64,000 bases of DNA from JBGSKY01 sp041740995 (GCA_041740995.1 JBGSKY010000287.1:1-64000); one strand, 5' to 3'. Shown: positions 43,175 through 51,883, counted from the stretch's first letter. Notes: generated by a model not told the origin, from the letters alone. A program made the numbers and translations.

Positions 43175-44317
43175 ATGCCTACTAAAAGTTCAATGCCTGG
43201 TTTCGTAAATCCGCTAAGTCATTCCGCCAGATTTGCGTTGCTTGCCATCCTTACCTGCACACTCAATGGATGTCGATCGGAAACTAGCACCGCGTCGTCT
43301 TCCTCCGCGTCGGCTAACAAACGAGAAATTCCGGGTGTCGGCTATGCGATGCCGGCCAAGGTCGGCAAGTACGAAGTCCTCGATATCATTACTGACAACA
43401 AGGATCTTGCGCTAGCCAAATCAAACCCTGAATCGGCCCTAATCGCCAACCCAGATATCGCGTGCATGGTCGGCTTGTGGGCTTACAATCCGCCAGCCAT
43501 TCTGTCCGCGTTAGAAAATCGCGGCTTGGTCGGCAAGATCGCAATTGTCGGCTTCGACGAAACTTCTGAAACGCTCAGCGGTATTACCGACGGCAAGATC
43601 TATGGCACAGTCGCTCAGCAACCTTATCGCTTCGGCTATAAATCGGTTGAATACCTTGCCGCGATGGCTCGCCAACAACCGGTCTCAGTTCCAGACAGCA
43701 AGCTGATTTACGTTCCGCACACGGTTGTTACTGCGGATAACATTCAGCAATTCAAAGCCGACACCGAAGCGATCTTGGCTGGCAACGGTCCGACCTTTGA
43801 ATCCGAGCAGGAATATGACACGTCCAAACCAGTGAAGCTGGCGTTGATCACCAACAGCATCGATCCGTTCTGGGTGCTGTGTCAAAAAGGTGTCGAAAAA
43901 GCCAATCCAATTTTCAACGCCGAATGCCGCGTCGCGATGCCGAGCAATGCGACGGTCGAACAGCAGAAAACGGAGATCGAGCAATTGATCAACAACAACG
44001 GTCAAGGACTTGCAATCAGTCCAATCAACGGCGCCAATCAAGTGGAGATGATTAACCAAGCCGCCGACAAAATGCCGGTCATCTGCCAAGACGCCGACTC
44101 GCCCAATTCCAATCGAGACTTCTATATTGGCACTAACAATTACATGGCCGGTCGCGACGTGGGGAAACTAATCAAACGGGCGATTCCTGAAGGCGGTAAA
44201 GTCGTTTTGTTTGTCGGAAAACTGGAAGTCACTAATGCTCAGGAACGCAGTCGCGGCGTGATCGATGAACTGGCTGACAAACCGATTCCGCCAGCTTATG
44301 TCATGGAGCAACGCTAA
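43175..44317 (+). CDS. RbsB-type sugar-binding lipoprotein with lobes in circularly permuted order
   Basis: A 380-aa lipoprotein (signal with lipobox LTCTLNGC, Cys33). It should be the periplasmic sugar receptor for the ABC ATPase and permease that follow. In RbsB-type proteins lobe 1 comes first. Here residues ~65-205 match lobe 2 (KYEVLDIITDNKDLALAKSN, IANPDIACMVGLWAYNPPAI, KIAIVGFDETSETLSGITDG, GTVAQQPYRFGYKSVEYLA). Residues ~218-370 match lobe 1 (KPVKLALITNSIDPFWVLCQ, IEQLINNNGQGLAISPINGA, DFYIGTNNYMAGRDVGKLIK, GKLEVTNAQERSRGVIDELA). A Ser-rich linker precedes lobe 2 and the protein stops just after lobe 1. The ATG at 43175 is favoured; an in-frame ATG at 43061 would add 38 residues. The next gene's GTG starts one base after the stop. 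Confidence 0.85.
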   Translation: MPTKSSMPGFVNPLSHSARFALLAILTCTLNGCRSETSTASSSSASANKREIPGVGYAMPAKVGKYEVLDIITDNKDLALAKSNPESALIANPDIACMVGLWAYNPPAILSALENRGLVGKIAIVGFDETSETLSGITDGKIYGTVAQQPYRFGYKSVEYLAAMARQQPVSVPDSKLIYVPHTVVTADNIQQFKADTEAILAGNGPTFESEQEYDTSKPVKLALITNSIDPFWVLCQKGVEKANPIFNAECRVAMPSNATVEQQKTEIEQLINNNGQGLAISPINGANQVEMINQAADKMPVICQDADSPNSNRDFYIGTNNYMAGRDVGKLIKRAIPEGGKVVLFVGKLEVTNAQERSRGVIDELADKPIPPAYVMEQR

Positions 44318-44318
44318 C

Positions 44319-45821
44319 GTGATCGAGCTTCGCGACGTCGTAAAGAACTTTCCTGGCGTACGAGCACTGCGCGGCGTTAGCCTTTGCGTCGATCGTGGCG
44401 AGACGGTTTCAATTATCGGCGAAAACGGTGCTGGCAAAAGCACGTTAATGAAAGTGCTTGCCGGTATCCACGCCCCTGATTCCGGATCAGTGTGGCTCGA
44501 TGGCCGCGAGACTCGTTTTACATCGCCAGCAGAAAGCTTGGCCGCCGGGATCGTGTTGATTCATCAAGAGCTCAATCTAGCCAACAATTTATCGATCGCT
44601 CAGAATATTTTTCTCGGACGCGAACCGCAACAATTTGGATTCATTTATGAAACGCGAATGAATCGCGATGCAGAAATTTGGTTACGCCGAGTCGGTTTGG
44701 ATTTGCCTCCGACGACACTCGTTCATCGGCTGTCGATCGGTCAACAACAAATGGTAGAAATTGCGAAGGCGCTTTCGACCAACGCAAGGCTGATCATCAT
44801 GGACGAGCCGACTAGCAGCCTTTCGGGCAAAGAATCGCAAAGTCTGTTTGATCTGATCGCACGATTACGTGACCAACAAGTTTCAGTTTTATATATCTCG
44901 CATCGTTTGGCCGAAGTCGCGATGTTGTCCGATCGAGTCGAAGTTCTCCGCGACGGTGAGAATGCTGGATCGATGCAGCGGGAAGAGATCACACACGAGT
45001 CGATGGTTCGCGCGATGGTGGGTCGCGATCTCAATAAGCTGTTCCCCCACGTTTCGCATCCTTGTGGCGAAGATCGCTTGGTGGTTCAAAATCTTGTTGT
45101 TCAAGGCAGCCACGGCGCGACGATCAATTTCAATGTACGTGGCGGTGAGATCGTCGGGCTGGCGGGGTTGGTCGGTGCAGGCCGCACTGAATTGCTTGAA
45201 TGCATCATGGGATTACGCCCAGCGACAAGCGGCACAGTGATAGTCGATGGTCAAGCGTTGCGATTGAATCAGCCTCGCGCGTCGATCGCCGCCGGGCTGG
45301 CATTGGTACCAGAAGATCGACGCCATCATGGGCTGCTTACGGCGATGAGTGTGGGCGATAATTTGACACTCCCTTCAACGCGCAGCCGTTCAAAGTTCGG
45401 TTGGATTGCTGCCGCTGCCGATCGACGGATGGCCAACATACAAGTTGATTTGCTGAAGATCAAAACGCCGAGGCTCGGTCAGCCAGCGGCCTTTTTGTCT
45501 GGGGGCAATCAGCAAAAGGTAGTCTTCGGTAAGTGGCTGCTGTGCAATCCCAAAGTACTACTGCTGGACGAACCGACGCGCGGCGTTGACATTGGTGCCA
45601 AGCAAGAGATCTATGCGTTGATGGAACAACTGGCCAGCAACGGCGCAGCGGTTTTGTTCGCATCGAGCGAAATGGAAGAAATCCTTGGCATGTCGGATCG
45701 AGCGTTGGTCATGCACGATCGACGTATCGTTGGCTCACTGGCGAGAAGCGAACTGACTGAACAAGCGGTAACAAATCTCGCCTTTGGGCTCGTCGGCGAA
45801 TCCGCATCGGCTTTGCGTTAG
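44319..45821 (+). CDS. Sugar ABC transporter ATPase (RbsA/MglA type, double domain)
   Basis: A 500-aa tandem ATPase of the ribose/galactose class. The N-terminal half has Walker A GENGAGKS at 34-41, the signature LSIGQQQMVEIAKALS and Walker B RLIIMDEPTSSLSG. The C-terminal half has the family's degenerate Walker A-like VGLAGLVGAGRTELLE, the signature LSGGNQQKVVFGKWLL and Walker B VLLLDEPTRGVDIGAKQE. It drives import of a sugar bound by the upstream lipoprotein. The GTG at 44319 is one base after the upstream stop and gives the family N-terminus IELRDVVKNFPGVRAL; an earlier ATG at 44265 would overlap the neighbour. Confidence 0.96.
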   Translation: MIELRDVVKNFPGVRALRGVSLCVDRGETVSIIGENGAGKSTLMKVLAGIHAPDSGSVWLDGRETRFTSPAESLAAGIVLIHQELNLANNLSIAQNIFLGREPQQFGFIYETRMNRDAEIWLRRVGLDLPPTTLVHRLSIGQQQMVEIAKALSTNARLIIMDEPTSSLSGKESQSLFDLIARLRDQQVSVLYISHRLAEVAMLSDRVEVLRDGENAGSMQREEITHESMVRAMVGRDLNKLFPHVSHPCGEDRLVVQNLVVQGSHGATINFNVRGGEIVGLAGLVGAGRTELLECIMGLRPATSGTVIVDGQALRLNQPRASIAAGLALVPEDRRHHGLLTAMSVGDNLTLPSTRSRSKFGWIAAAADRRMANIQVDLLKIKTPRLGQPAAFLSGGNQQKVVFGKWLLCNPKVLLLDEPTRGVDIGAKQEIYALMEQLASNGAAVLFASSEMEEILGMSDRALVMHDRRIVGSLARSELTEQAVTNLAFGLVGESASALR

Positions 45822-45907
45822 AGAGCGGCAAGGCGTTAGCCGCTAGTATTGGCCGAAACTGTTTTAACCATGAAAACCCGCGGCAAGCACCGTGCGGCTC
45901 GTAAATT

Positions 45908-47284
45908 ATGCAACTAAAAAATCTTGGCATCTTAGCTTTACTGTTTGTCGTACTGCTTGGCACAGCGACGCTGAACTCTGGGTTCTTGTCAGACAACAAT
46001 ATCAAGTCGCTCATTCGCTGGACTAGCCTGTTTGGCTTTTGCAGTCTCGGTGTCGCGTTTGTCATCATTACCGGAGGGATCGATCTTTCGATTGGTTCGG
46101 TTATCGGGCTTAGCGGTTGTCTTGTATTCCTGTTTTTGGACAAGCACTGGGAAGCAGTCGATCAGTCGGCCAATGTCGTCGCGATTACCGCTTGGCAGAA
46201 AGACCCTCGGTTGAGCGAACTAGAATTCGCCGCCGGGTCGCTCGATGCACGTCGTGATGACCGGTTGAGTTTCACGAACCGTTACGGCGGCGCCAGCGAG
46301 GGAACGGTGCTGGATGTTCGAACCGAAGCAGAAAAAATGTTCGTTACGCTTCGCGAGCCAAATTTGCAATTGGAGCCAAACACAGTTTTGCGGCTCGAAA
46401 AGTTTCGCCACCGACCGATGTTCGTCGTCATTGGTTTAGTTTTGCTCGTAAGTTTATTGATCGGTTTAACGCATGGCTTGTTGATCACCAAAGCGAAACT
46501 ACAACCCTTCGTCGTGACGCTGTGCGGGCTGATGATTTATCGTGGTTTAGCGCGGGTCCTGACAAACGATCAACCGATGGGTTTCGGTGGTACGATGGAG
46601 CAAACCAAATCAATGTTCACCGGAGTCGCGTTTTCTTTTCCATTGCCTGGGATCGCTTACATTTCGCGCGGTAACTGGGGCTTTTACGAACGCGACCGTG
46701 TGACTCACGAGCTTGTGTTAGATGCGAGCAACCAACCGCAAACATTACCATTTTTCGAATGGATCGAGCTGCCGATCGCAGGGCTGTTCTTGCTGATCGC
46801 CGCCGTGTTAGCTTGGATGTTTCTGAACAAAACGATTTGGGGTCGATATTTAATGGCGCTGGGTAACAACGAACAAGCGGCCCGATTCAGCGGCATATCG
46901 ACTGACCGGATGACGATATTCGCTTACGTAATTTGCTCGCTTTTGGCCGGATTCACAGGAATTCTGTTCGTCTTTGATTTCAACGGCGTTGAACCTTCTC
47001 AGCTAGGAAATGTTTACGAGATGTACGCGATCGCGGCGGCGGTAATTGGTGGTTGTTCGTTGCGCGGCGGAACCGGATCAGTCTTTGGTGTGATCATTGG
47101 AACGGCCGTCATGCGTTCGTTGTTCCTCGCGATTGGGGCGTTGCAGATTCCCAACAGCTATGAATTCATCGTCATCGGTGTCGCGTTATTGCTAGCCGTT
47201 ATCACCGACGAAATCATTCGCCGAACTTCCGAGTACCGACGTCTACGAAGCACTCGCGTGGTAGAACAGCCAGCCGCGTCCTAA
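45908..47284 (+). CDS. Sugar ABC transporter permease (RbsC-like) with two loop insertions
   Basis: A 458-aa permease, far longer than the ~320 aa of RbsC. Family blocks include FVIITGGIDLSIGSVIGLSG near 52-71, LLITKAKLQPFVVTLCGLMI around 193-212, the coupling loop MALGNNEQAARFSGISTDRM around 314-333, and AAAVIGGCSLRGGTGSVFGV near 377-396. Two extra stretches account for the length: ~80-165 after the third helix (including a beta-rich GTVLDVRTEAEKMFVTLREP) and ~235-285 (GNWGFYERDRVTHELVLDAS). They probably face the periplasm. It is 86 bp after the ATPase gene and completes the importer. Confidence 0.93.
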   Translation: MQLKNLGILALLFVVLLGTATLNSGFLSDNNIKSLIRWTSLFGFCSLGVAFVIITGGIDLSIGSVIGLSGCLVFLFLDKHWEAVDQSANVVAITAWQKDPRLSELEFAAGSLDARRDDRLSFTNRYGGASEGTVLDVRTEAEKMFVTLREPNLQLEPNTVLRLEKFRHRPMFVVIGLVLLVSLLIGLTHGLLITKAKLQPFVVTLCGLMIYRGLARVLTNDQPMGFGGTMEQTKSMFTGVAFSFPLPGIAYISRGNWGFYERDRVTHELVLDASNQPQTLPFFEWIELPIAGLFLLIAAVLAWMFLNKTIWGRYLMALGNNEQAARFSGISTDRMTIFAYVICSLLAGFTGILFVFDFNGVEPSQLGNVYEMYAIAAAVIGGCSLRGGTGSVFGVIIGTAVMRSLFLAIGALQIPNSYEFIVIGVALLLAVITDEIIRRTSEYRRLRSTRVVEQPAAS

Positions 47285-47326
47285 AGATCATCGGCATCGC
47301 GATTTCACAGACTCACAACGCGGATG

Positions 47327-48091
47327 TTAATATGCAGGTTGCCAGCCACCGTTGATGGCGATTGTTTGCCCGTTCACAAACTCAGCTAGAGGGCTTGCAA
47401 GCCAGATTGCGGCAGCAGCGATATCAGAGGGCGTGCCCCAACGTCCGAGCGACGATTCTCCGACTGCACGGCGTTGCCATGCTTCGCTTGCCTCATCCCC
47501 CCAGGCTGTTTTTATCCAGCCTGGTGCAATACAATTGACACGAACTTTCGGTCCGACGCTCATCGCCAGCGATCGCGAGAAGGCTTCGATCGCGGCCTTA
47601 GTGGCTGCGAAGTACTGACCGCTGTCACCGGCCATACCTCGTGAGGCTTGGTCCCACGAGATATTGATTATGCAAGGCTTCTGATTCGGCGTTTGAGGCC
47701 CGGCCGCCATGTCGGCAGCAGCTAGACGGCTCAAAAACATCGTGCCGCGAACATCGACCTGCCAAAGCTGTTCAAGCTTACCAAGGAAACTCAGCTCGCT
47801 CAGCGGACCGGTCAATACATCGGCCCCCGCAGCGTTCACCCAAACGTCGATCGATCCAGCCCACGCGAGTGCATCGAGATAGAACTGCTGTGACGCTGCG
47901 ACATCGCTCAAATCTGCTTGCAAGATTTTGCAACGATCGCTGGCATAGCGTCGTGCCAGCGTTTCCAACCCGTTACGATTTTGAAAACCATGCATTACAA
48001 CGCGATCGCCTTGATCGGCAAACGCCTGCGCGATCGCTTGTCCGATTCCGGACGATGAACCCGTGACGACAACGCATCGCGACTCATTCAC
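47327..48091 (-). CDS. SDR family oxidoreductase with Phe at catalytic Tyr position
   Basis: A 254-aa classical-length short-chain dehydrogenase. The cofactor loop TGSSSGIGQAIAQAF lies near 10-24 and DLSDVAAS and NAAGADVL are in their usual places. Where the catalytic YxxxK is expected the sequence is QYFAATKAAIEAFS: Lys is present but the residue three before it is Phe, with a Tyr one step earlier. The C-terminal block IAPGWIKTAWGDEAS and GQTIAINGGWQP is normal. The start is taken as GTG at 48091, overlapping the rpiB stop (GTGA); GTG at 48103 is possible. It is probably linked to the sugar metabolism of the cluster. Confidence 0.85.
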   Translation of the reverse strand: MNESRCVVVTGSSSGIGQAIAQAFADQGDRVVMHGFQNRNGLETLARRYASDRCKILQADLSDVAASQQFYLDALAWAGSIDVWVNAAGADVLTGPLSELSFLGKLEQLWQVDVRGTMFLSRLAAADMAAGPQTPNQKPCIINISWDQASRGMAGDSGQYFAATKAAIEAFSRSLAMSVGPKVRVNCIAPGWIKTAWGDEASEAWQRRAVGESSLGRWGTPSDIAAAAIWLASPLAEFVNGQTIAINGGWQPAY

Positions 48092-48576
48092 TTGCCACCG
48101 CACAGCATTCGTTTTTCGATGTCAATGATTTTTTGCAGCCGTCGTGCGTGCCGTTCTTGCGGTGCGTAGCGTGCCGCCAAAAACGCTTTGATGATCTCGA
48201 AGGCCACTTCTGGCCCGATGACGCGAGCCCCGATGCACAAGACGTTCATATCGTCGTGCTCGACCCCCTGACGACCGCTGTAAGTATCGTGACAGAGCGA
48301 CGCGCGGATGCCGGGAAATTTGTTGGCTGCAACACTAACGCCGACTCCCGATCCACAGATCAAAATTCCTCGATCTACTTCACCGGCGATGATCTTTTCC
48401 GCGACTGCTTCGGCAAAGTCAGGAAAATCGCTCGGCTCACAATTAAAAGTTCCGCAGTCGACAAATGGAACGCCAAGCTTCGTCAATAAGGCAGCGACTT
48501 CCTTTTTCAATTCGAAGCCCGCGTGATCGCCTCCAATTGCGTACTTCAGAACATTGGCTGGTGGAAGTTGATTCAT
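48088..48576 (-). CDS. rpiB: Ribose-5-phosphate isomerase B
   Basis: A 162-aa enzyme converting ribose 5-phosphate to ribulose 5-phosphate (or allose 6-phosphate in some relatives). Motifs are YAIGGDHAGFELKKEV near the N-terminus, DCGTFNCEPSDFPDFAEAVA around 39-58, the catalytic-type Cys in RGILICGSGVGVSVAANKFP, and the hypervariable-loop partner NVLCIGARVIGPEVAFEII. The ATG at 48576 gives the usual family N-terminus; the frame extends 30 codons upstream without family similarity. It is convergent to the ribose-type ABC genes, which supports a pentose-using locus. Confidence 0.96.
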   Translation of the reverse strand: MNQLPPANVLKYAIGGDHAGFELKKEVAALLTKLGVPFVDCGTFNCEPSDFPDFAEAVAEKIIAGEVDRGILICGSGVGVSVAANKFPGIRASLCHDTYSGRQGVEHDDMNVLCIGARVIGPEVAFEIIKAFLAARYAPQERHARRLQKIIDIEKRMLCGGK

Positions 48577-48696
48577 TCGCGATCGACATTCATTAGAGAA
48601 AATTAATACTCGCGCGTTTGCGAATTGAGCAGCGAAGACTTTAATTGCTCCGATGAAAATCCGCAAGATTCCCTACTGCGGCTCAGCAGGTCAAGT

Positions 48697-48828
48697 CTGC
48701 TCACATTGCCCTAAATCTGCACTTGGCCCCCCATGAAATTTTCTCATCGGTGAATCAGCTTCGTGATCTAAAGCCACGACGCCGTAATGAAAAACCCAAC
48801 GGGTTCATTCGGTTTGCAATCAGATCGT
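48697..48828 (-). repeat. Two inverted units of the dispersed hairpin repeat (family B)
   Basis: Read on the minus strand: a unit with CTGATTGCAAACCGAATGAA and CCCGTTGGGTTTTTCATTAC, then TTTAGATCACGAAGCTGATT, a stem ATGAGAAAATTTCAT and GGGGGGCCAAGTGCAGATTT. These align with the units and the tail at 8716-9005 and 12371-12430, in the opposite orientation. The rest of the 324-bp gap (48577-48900) between rpiB and the anti-sigma-like gene contains nothing else recognisable. Confidence 0.85.
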
Positions 48829-48900
48829 GAACACGGAAATTAATTCGGGACAATTTCCTAATCAAAAGCGTTGCGAGCGCAATGACTGTTCGTCTGAGAC

Positions 48901-50214
48901 CTATTCGTCGCCTGTTCGCTGGCGAATTTTGTCGCGATATGGTCCTCGCAAAAGATCTTTGCCGGCTCGCTGGGCATCACTCAGATCGATTCGATTCTTT
49001 TCGTCATCGCTTAACGAAAGATAGCTGTCGACGATCTCTTGATTGCTTGGCTCGCGAAGATCGCCAATAACGTGCAAGGCCCAAATGCCAATGACAAAAA
49101 GCTGTCCCTGCTCGGAGATGCCCTGCAAGATCGTCTTGGCTTGCGACGATAACGTCGTCTTTAACAGCTCGACTAAGTCGCTTTGCAGATTTGTCTCTGA
49201 AGCGCCTCGCAACGAAATTTGTTCCATCCACCACCCGACCGCATTGACGGCAAATCGTCCTCGGCCTTGTAGCTCATAAACTGGAAGCAAATAGTCATTG
49301 ACCCATTCTTCTATTGCATCGCGGTCCAGCGGACTCAAATTTCCCGCATACCAAAACGCGACTTTGCGATACGCTTCCTCTTCGATTTCGCCAATTCGTT
49401 CTTCTGGTGGCAACTGCAAAATCTCCGCCCGTCGATCGGCATCGAGCGACTCAAAGACCAGCGACATCAGCATCGCTGAGTCGATCAATTCGGGATCGGA
49501 GGAACCGCTTAGAATTGCCACTCCAGCCTGGACAAACTGACGCCGTTGCGAGGTTTCCAAACGACGCAATTCGTCGCTGCGAATCCGCAGCAATTCCTTG
49601 TCGCTGGGGTCCAGCAGCTCCAGCCATTGCGGAATATCGGCCGATTTTGCTGGCGGCAGCGGCATCTTATTTTCGACAATATCGGTCCGCGCCAATTGGA
49701 CCAACAAAGGAAAATCTGCCAGCGGCTGAGCGAGTTTCAGATCTGGAAAGACCTTAATCATAGGCAACACAGCGGCAGTTGCGATCGATTCAAGCTGCTC
49801 GTGATTAGCCTTTCGCCGGGTTCGCCAGCCAGCCAGCAAACCGACGATGATACAACCTACTAAAGCGGTCAATACGACGGGACGGCTAAGCAATCGAGTA
49901 GTGACAAAGTTTACCGCTGTTCGCCGGCCAGACCAGCGATAGGATTGCGAATCGGTAACTGCTAGCACTTCTTCGTCTAGCTTTTGAGCGATCAATTGCA
50001 TGGTCGATGTAGCGAATTGCTTGCTGACATTGGTGTCAGGCATTTCATCGAGCAAGTCCCACGCCTTTCGAAGTTTTTTGAGTTCAAGACGTAGCGGCTC
50101 GTCGTCGACCAAACGTCGCTCCAGGTCGGCTCGATCGCCCGCTGGCAACTCGTTATCAAGATATGCCGACAACAGCTCTAGATCGTGATCAGAAGTAATA
50201 GGCTGAGAACTCAT
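48901..50214 (-). CDS. Probable anti-sigma factor-like membrane protein
   Basis: A 437-aa single-span protein. The N-terminal ~60 residues (LELLSAYLDNELPAGDRADL, then ERRLVDDEPLRLELKKLRKA) match the helical N-domain of anti-sigma factors, though the usual zinc-binding HxxxCxxC is missing. A membrane helix lies at ~111-130. The large periplasmic part (~140-437) is helical, with no family that I recognise. It begins 80 bp after the ECF sigma gene on the same strand, the classic sigma/anti-sigma pairing, so it probably holds the sigma factor at the membrane; the signal sensed is unknown. Confidence 0.78.
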   Translation of the reverse strand: MSSQPITSDHDLELLSAYLDNELPAGDRADLERRLVDDEPLRLELKKLRKAWDLLDEMPDTNVSKQFATSTMQLIAQKLDEEVLAVTDSQSYRWSGRRTAVNFVTTRLLSRPVVLTALVGCIIVGLLAGWRTRRKANHEQLESIATAAVLPMIKVFPDLKLAQPLADFPLLVQLARTDIVENKMPLPPAKSADIPQWLELLDPSDKELLRIRSDELRRLETSQRRQFVQAGVAILSGSSDPELIDSAMLMSLVFESLDADRRAEILQLPPEERIGEIEEEAYRKVAFWYAGNLSPLDRDAIEEWVNDYLLPVYELQGRGRFAVNAVGWWMEQISLRGASETNLQSDLVELLKTTLSSQAKTILQGISEQGQLFVIGIWALHVIGDLREPSNQEIVDSYLSLSDDEKNRIDLSDAQRAGKDLLRGPYRDKIRQRTGDE

Positions 50215-50293
50215 TGTTCAATTCGCAAATACTCGTTCCAGACTGCTTGAGAGGCCATCGTACTACTTCAAGCCTGTAAAAGAAAGGCATCCG

Positions 50294-50986
50294 CTAATCG
50301 GCCTCAACGCTCTGTTCACCATCGTAATCATTTTCGTGATGCGGTGGTGTGCCTTCTTCCAAATACGGCTCCAACAGGACTTTGAGGTTCCCGCGCGCGC
50401 GGCTGAGCAACGATTTGATCGCTTTGACGCTCAGGTCCATCGTGTCGGCAATTTCCTGATACGACATGTTTTCGAAACGGCTGAGCATCAAGGCGATGCG
50501 TTGGTTATCGCCCAACGCCATGACCGCTTGCTGGACCATCTCAGCACGTTCAGATTTGTCCAGCGACCGAGTTGGCAGCGATTCACTAGCTGCCATGACC
50601 AATTGCTCCATACCAATGGCAGTCGACATATTTGTTGCGCGGCCGCCAAGATTGATTTCGCGGCGGCGTTTTTTGTCGCGGACGGCGTTGCTGGCGACGT
50701 TATTGGCGATTCGGTAGAGCCACGTCGTGAATTTTGCGGTCGGCTGGTAGCTTTTTCGTGCACGATAGACGCGGAGGAAGACTTCCTGTGCCAAATCCTC
50801 AGCGGCTTGTTGATTGGCGACCCAGCCGATCATGAGCCGAGTAATCGACGCTTGGTGACGTTTTAGAAGCTTTTCGAATGCGCTGGCGTCGTCATCACGG
50901 ACCTTGAGCATCAAAACGACGTCTGGATCAGCCGCAAAATCCGAATTGTTCGTCCCCTCCGACAAAGCTAATACTTTCCAAAGCAA
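50294..50986 (-). CDS. ECF-type RNA polymerase sigma factor
   Basis: A 230-aa sigma-70 family protein of ECF size. Region 2 is visible as AFEKLLKRHQASITRLMIGW and EDLAQEVFLRVYRARKSYQP (~63-82), followed by FTTWLYRIANNVASNAVRDK. Region 4 is ALMLSRFENMSYQEIADTMD and SVKAIKSLLSRARGNLKVLL. An unusually long linker (~110-155) and an acidic tail (ENDYDGEQSVEAD) are present. The frame opens at a TTG at 50986 with no ATG before residue 26, so the start is uncertain. It is followed by its probable membrane anti-sigma factor. Confidence 0.93.
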   Translation of the reverse strand: MLWKVLALSEGTNNSDFAADPDVVLMLKVRDDDASAFEKLLKRHQASITRLMIGWVANQQAAEDLAQEVFLRVYRARKSYQPTAKFTTWLYRIANNVASNAVRDKKRRREINLGGRATNMSTAIGMEQLVMAASESLPTRSLDKSERAEMVQQAVMALGDNQRIALMLSRFENMSYQEIADTMDLSVKAIKSLLSRARGNLKVLLEPYLEEGTPPHHENDYDGEQSVEAD

Positions 50987-51159
50987 AAACTCGTTTCAGC
51001 GGCATATTCAGCGTCCAAATGCCGTCAAATCTGCGAGCCGCGAGTCTCACAGCATCAGTATCGTGAATTATCGCCAATACGGTAGCCGCATTCATCCTTT
51101 GCCGAACGGCGATTGAGTTCAAACCCACCAAAGCAACCAAAGTTTCGCTGCTCGAAGGG

Positions 51160-51804
51160 TTACGATTTTTTCAATGGTTTTCGTTTCGGGTAAAGAGTCC
51201 GGCAAAGTTCACAAACCGTGCCGTCGCAGCCCCGTGCCGAACAAAACTCGCGACCGTAAAAAATGATCTGTAAATGCAGCTTCTGCCAGGACGACTCCGG
51301 AAAAATCCGCTTCAAGTCACGTTCGGTTTGGACCACATTCTTACCGCTGGAAAGTCCCCAACGCTTTGCAAGACGATGAATGTGCGTGTCAACCGGAAAC
51401 GCGGGCTGGCCAAACGCCTGGGCAACGACCACGCTTGCCGTTTTGTGTCCCACGCCGGGCAAACTTTCAAGCTCCTCAAGCGTTCTAGGTATTTGGCCGC
51501 CAAATCGATCGATCAGAATCTGCGACAATGCCGCGATCGCTTTGGCCTTCTGAGGACTCAGACCACACGGTCGAATGATTTCGCGAATCCGCGATTCGCC
51601 CAACGCGACAAGCTCGGCCGGCGTTCGTGCCACAGCCCAAAGACCCGGCGTCACGCGGTTTACCATCTTATCGGTACACTGGGCGCTGAGCAAAACGGCG
51701 ATCAGCAGTGAAAAATCGTCATGATGATCAAGTGGAATTGGTGTCTCTGGGTAAAGCGACTCCAGCCGCCTGGCAATCAATTCCGCTCGTTCCGATTTTT
51801 TCAT
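51160..51804 (-). CDS. nth: Endonuclease III (DNA glycosylase/AP lyase)
   Basis: A 214-aa base-excision repair enzyme removing oxidised pyrimidines. The helix-hairpin-helix LESLPGVGHKTASVVVAQAF carries the catalytic Lys, and VDTHIHRLAKRWGL carries the catalytic Asp. LLSAQCTDKMVNRVTPGL is the typical N-terminal helix. The C-terminal iron-sulfur loop is FCSARGCDGTVCELCRTLYP, giving C-x4-C-x4-C-x2-C rather than the textbook C-x6-C-x2-C-x5-C. It is a single gene; the ATG at 51804 fits the family length. Confidence 0.95.
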   Translation of the reverse strand: MKKSERAELIARRLESLYPETPIPLDHHDDFSLLIAVLLSAQCTDKMVNRVTPGLWAVARTPAELVALGESRIREIIRPCGLSPQKAKAIAALSQILIDRFGGQIPRTLEELESLPGVGHKTASVVVAQAFGQPAFPVDTHIHRLAKRWGLSSGKNVVQTERDLKRIFPESSWQKLHLQIIFYGREFCSARGCDGTVCELCRTLYPKRKPLKKS

Positions 51805-51883
51805 CGTCGCTTTGCCGCCCGCAACCCTTCACCGGTTCAAAAAAACACTATCGATCCATGGCAAGCCAATCGTTACGATAAAC

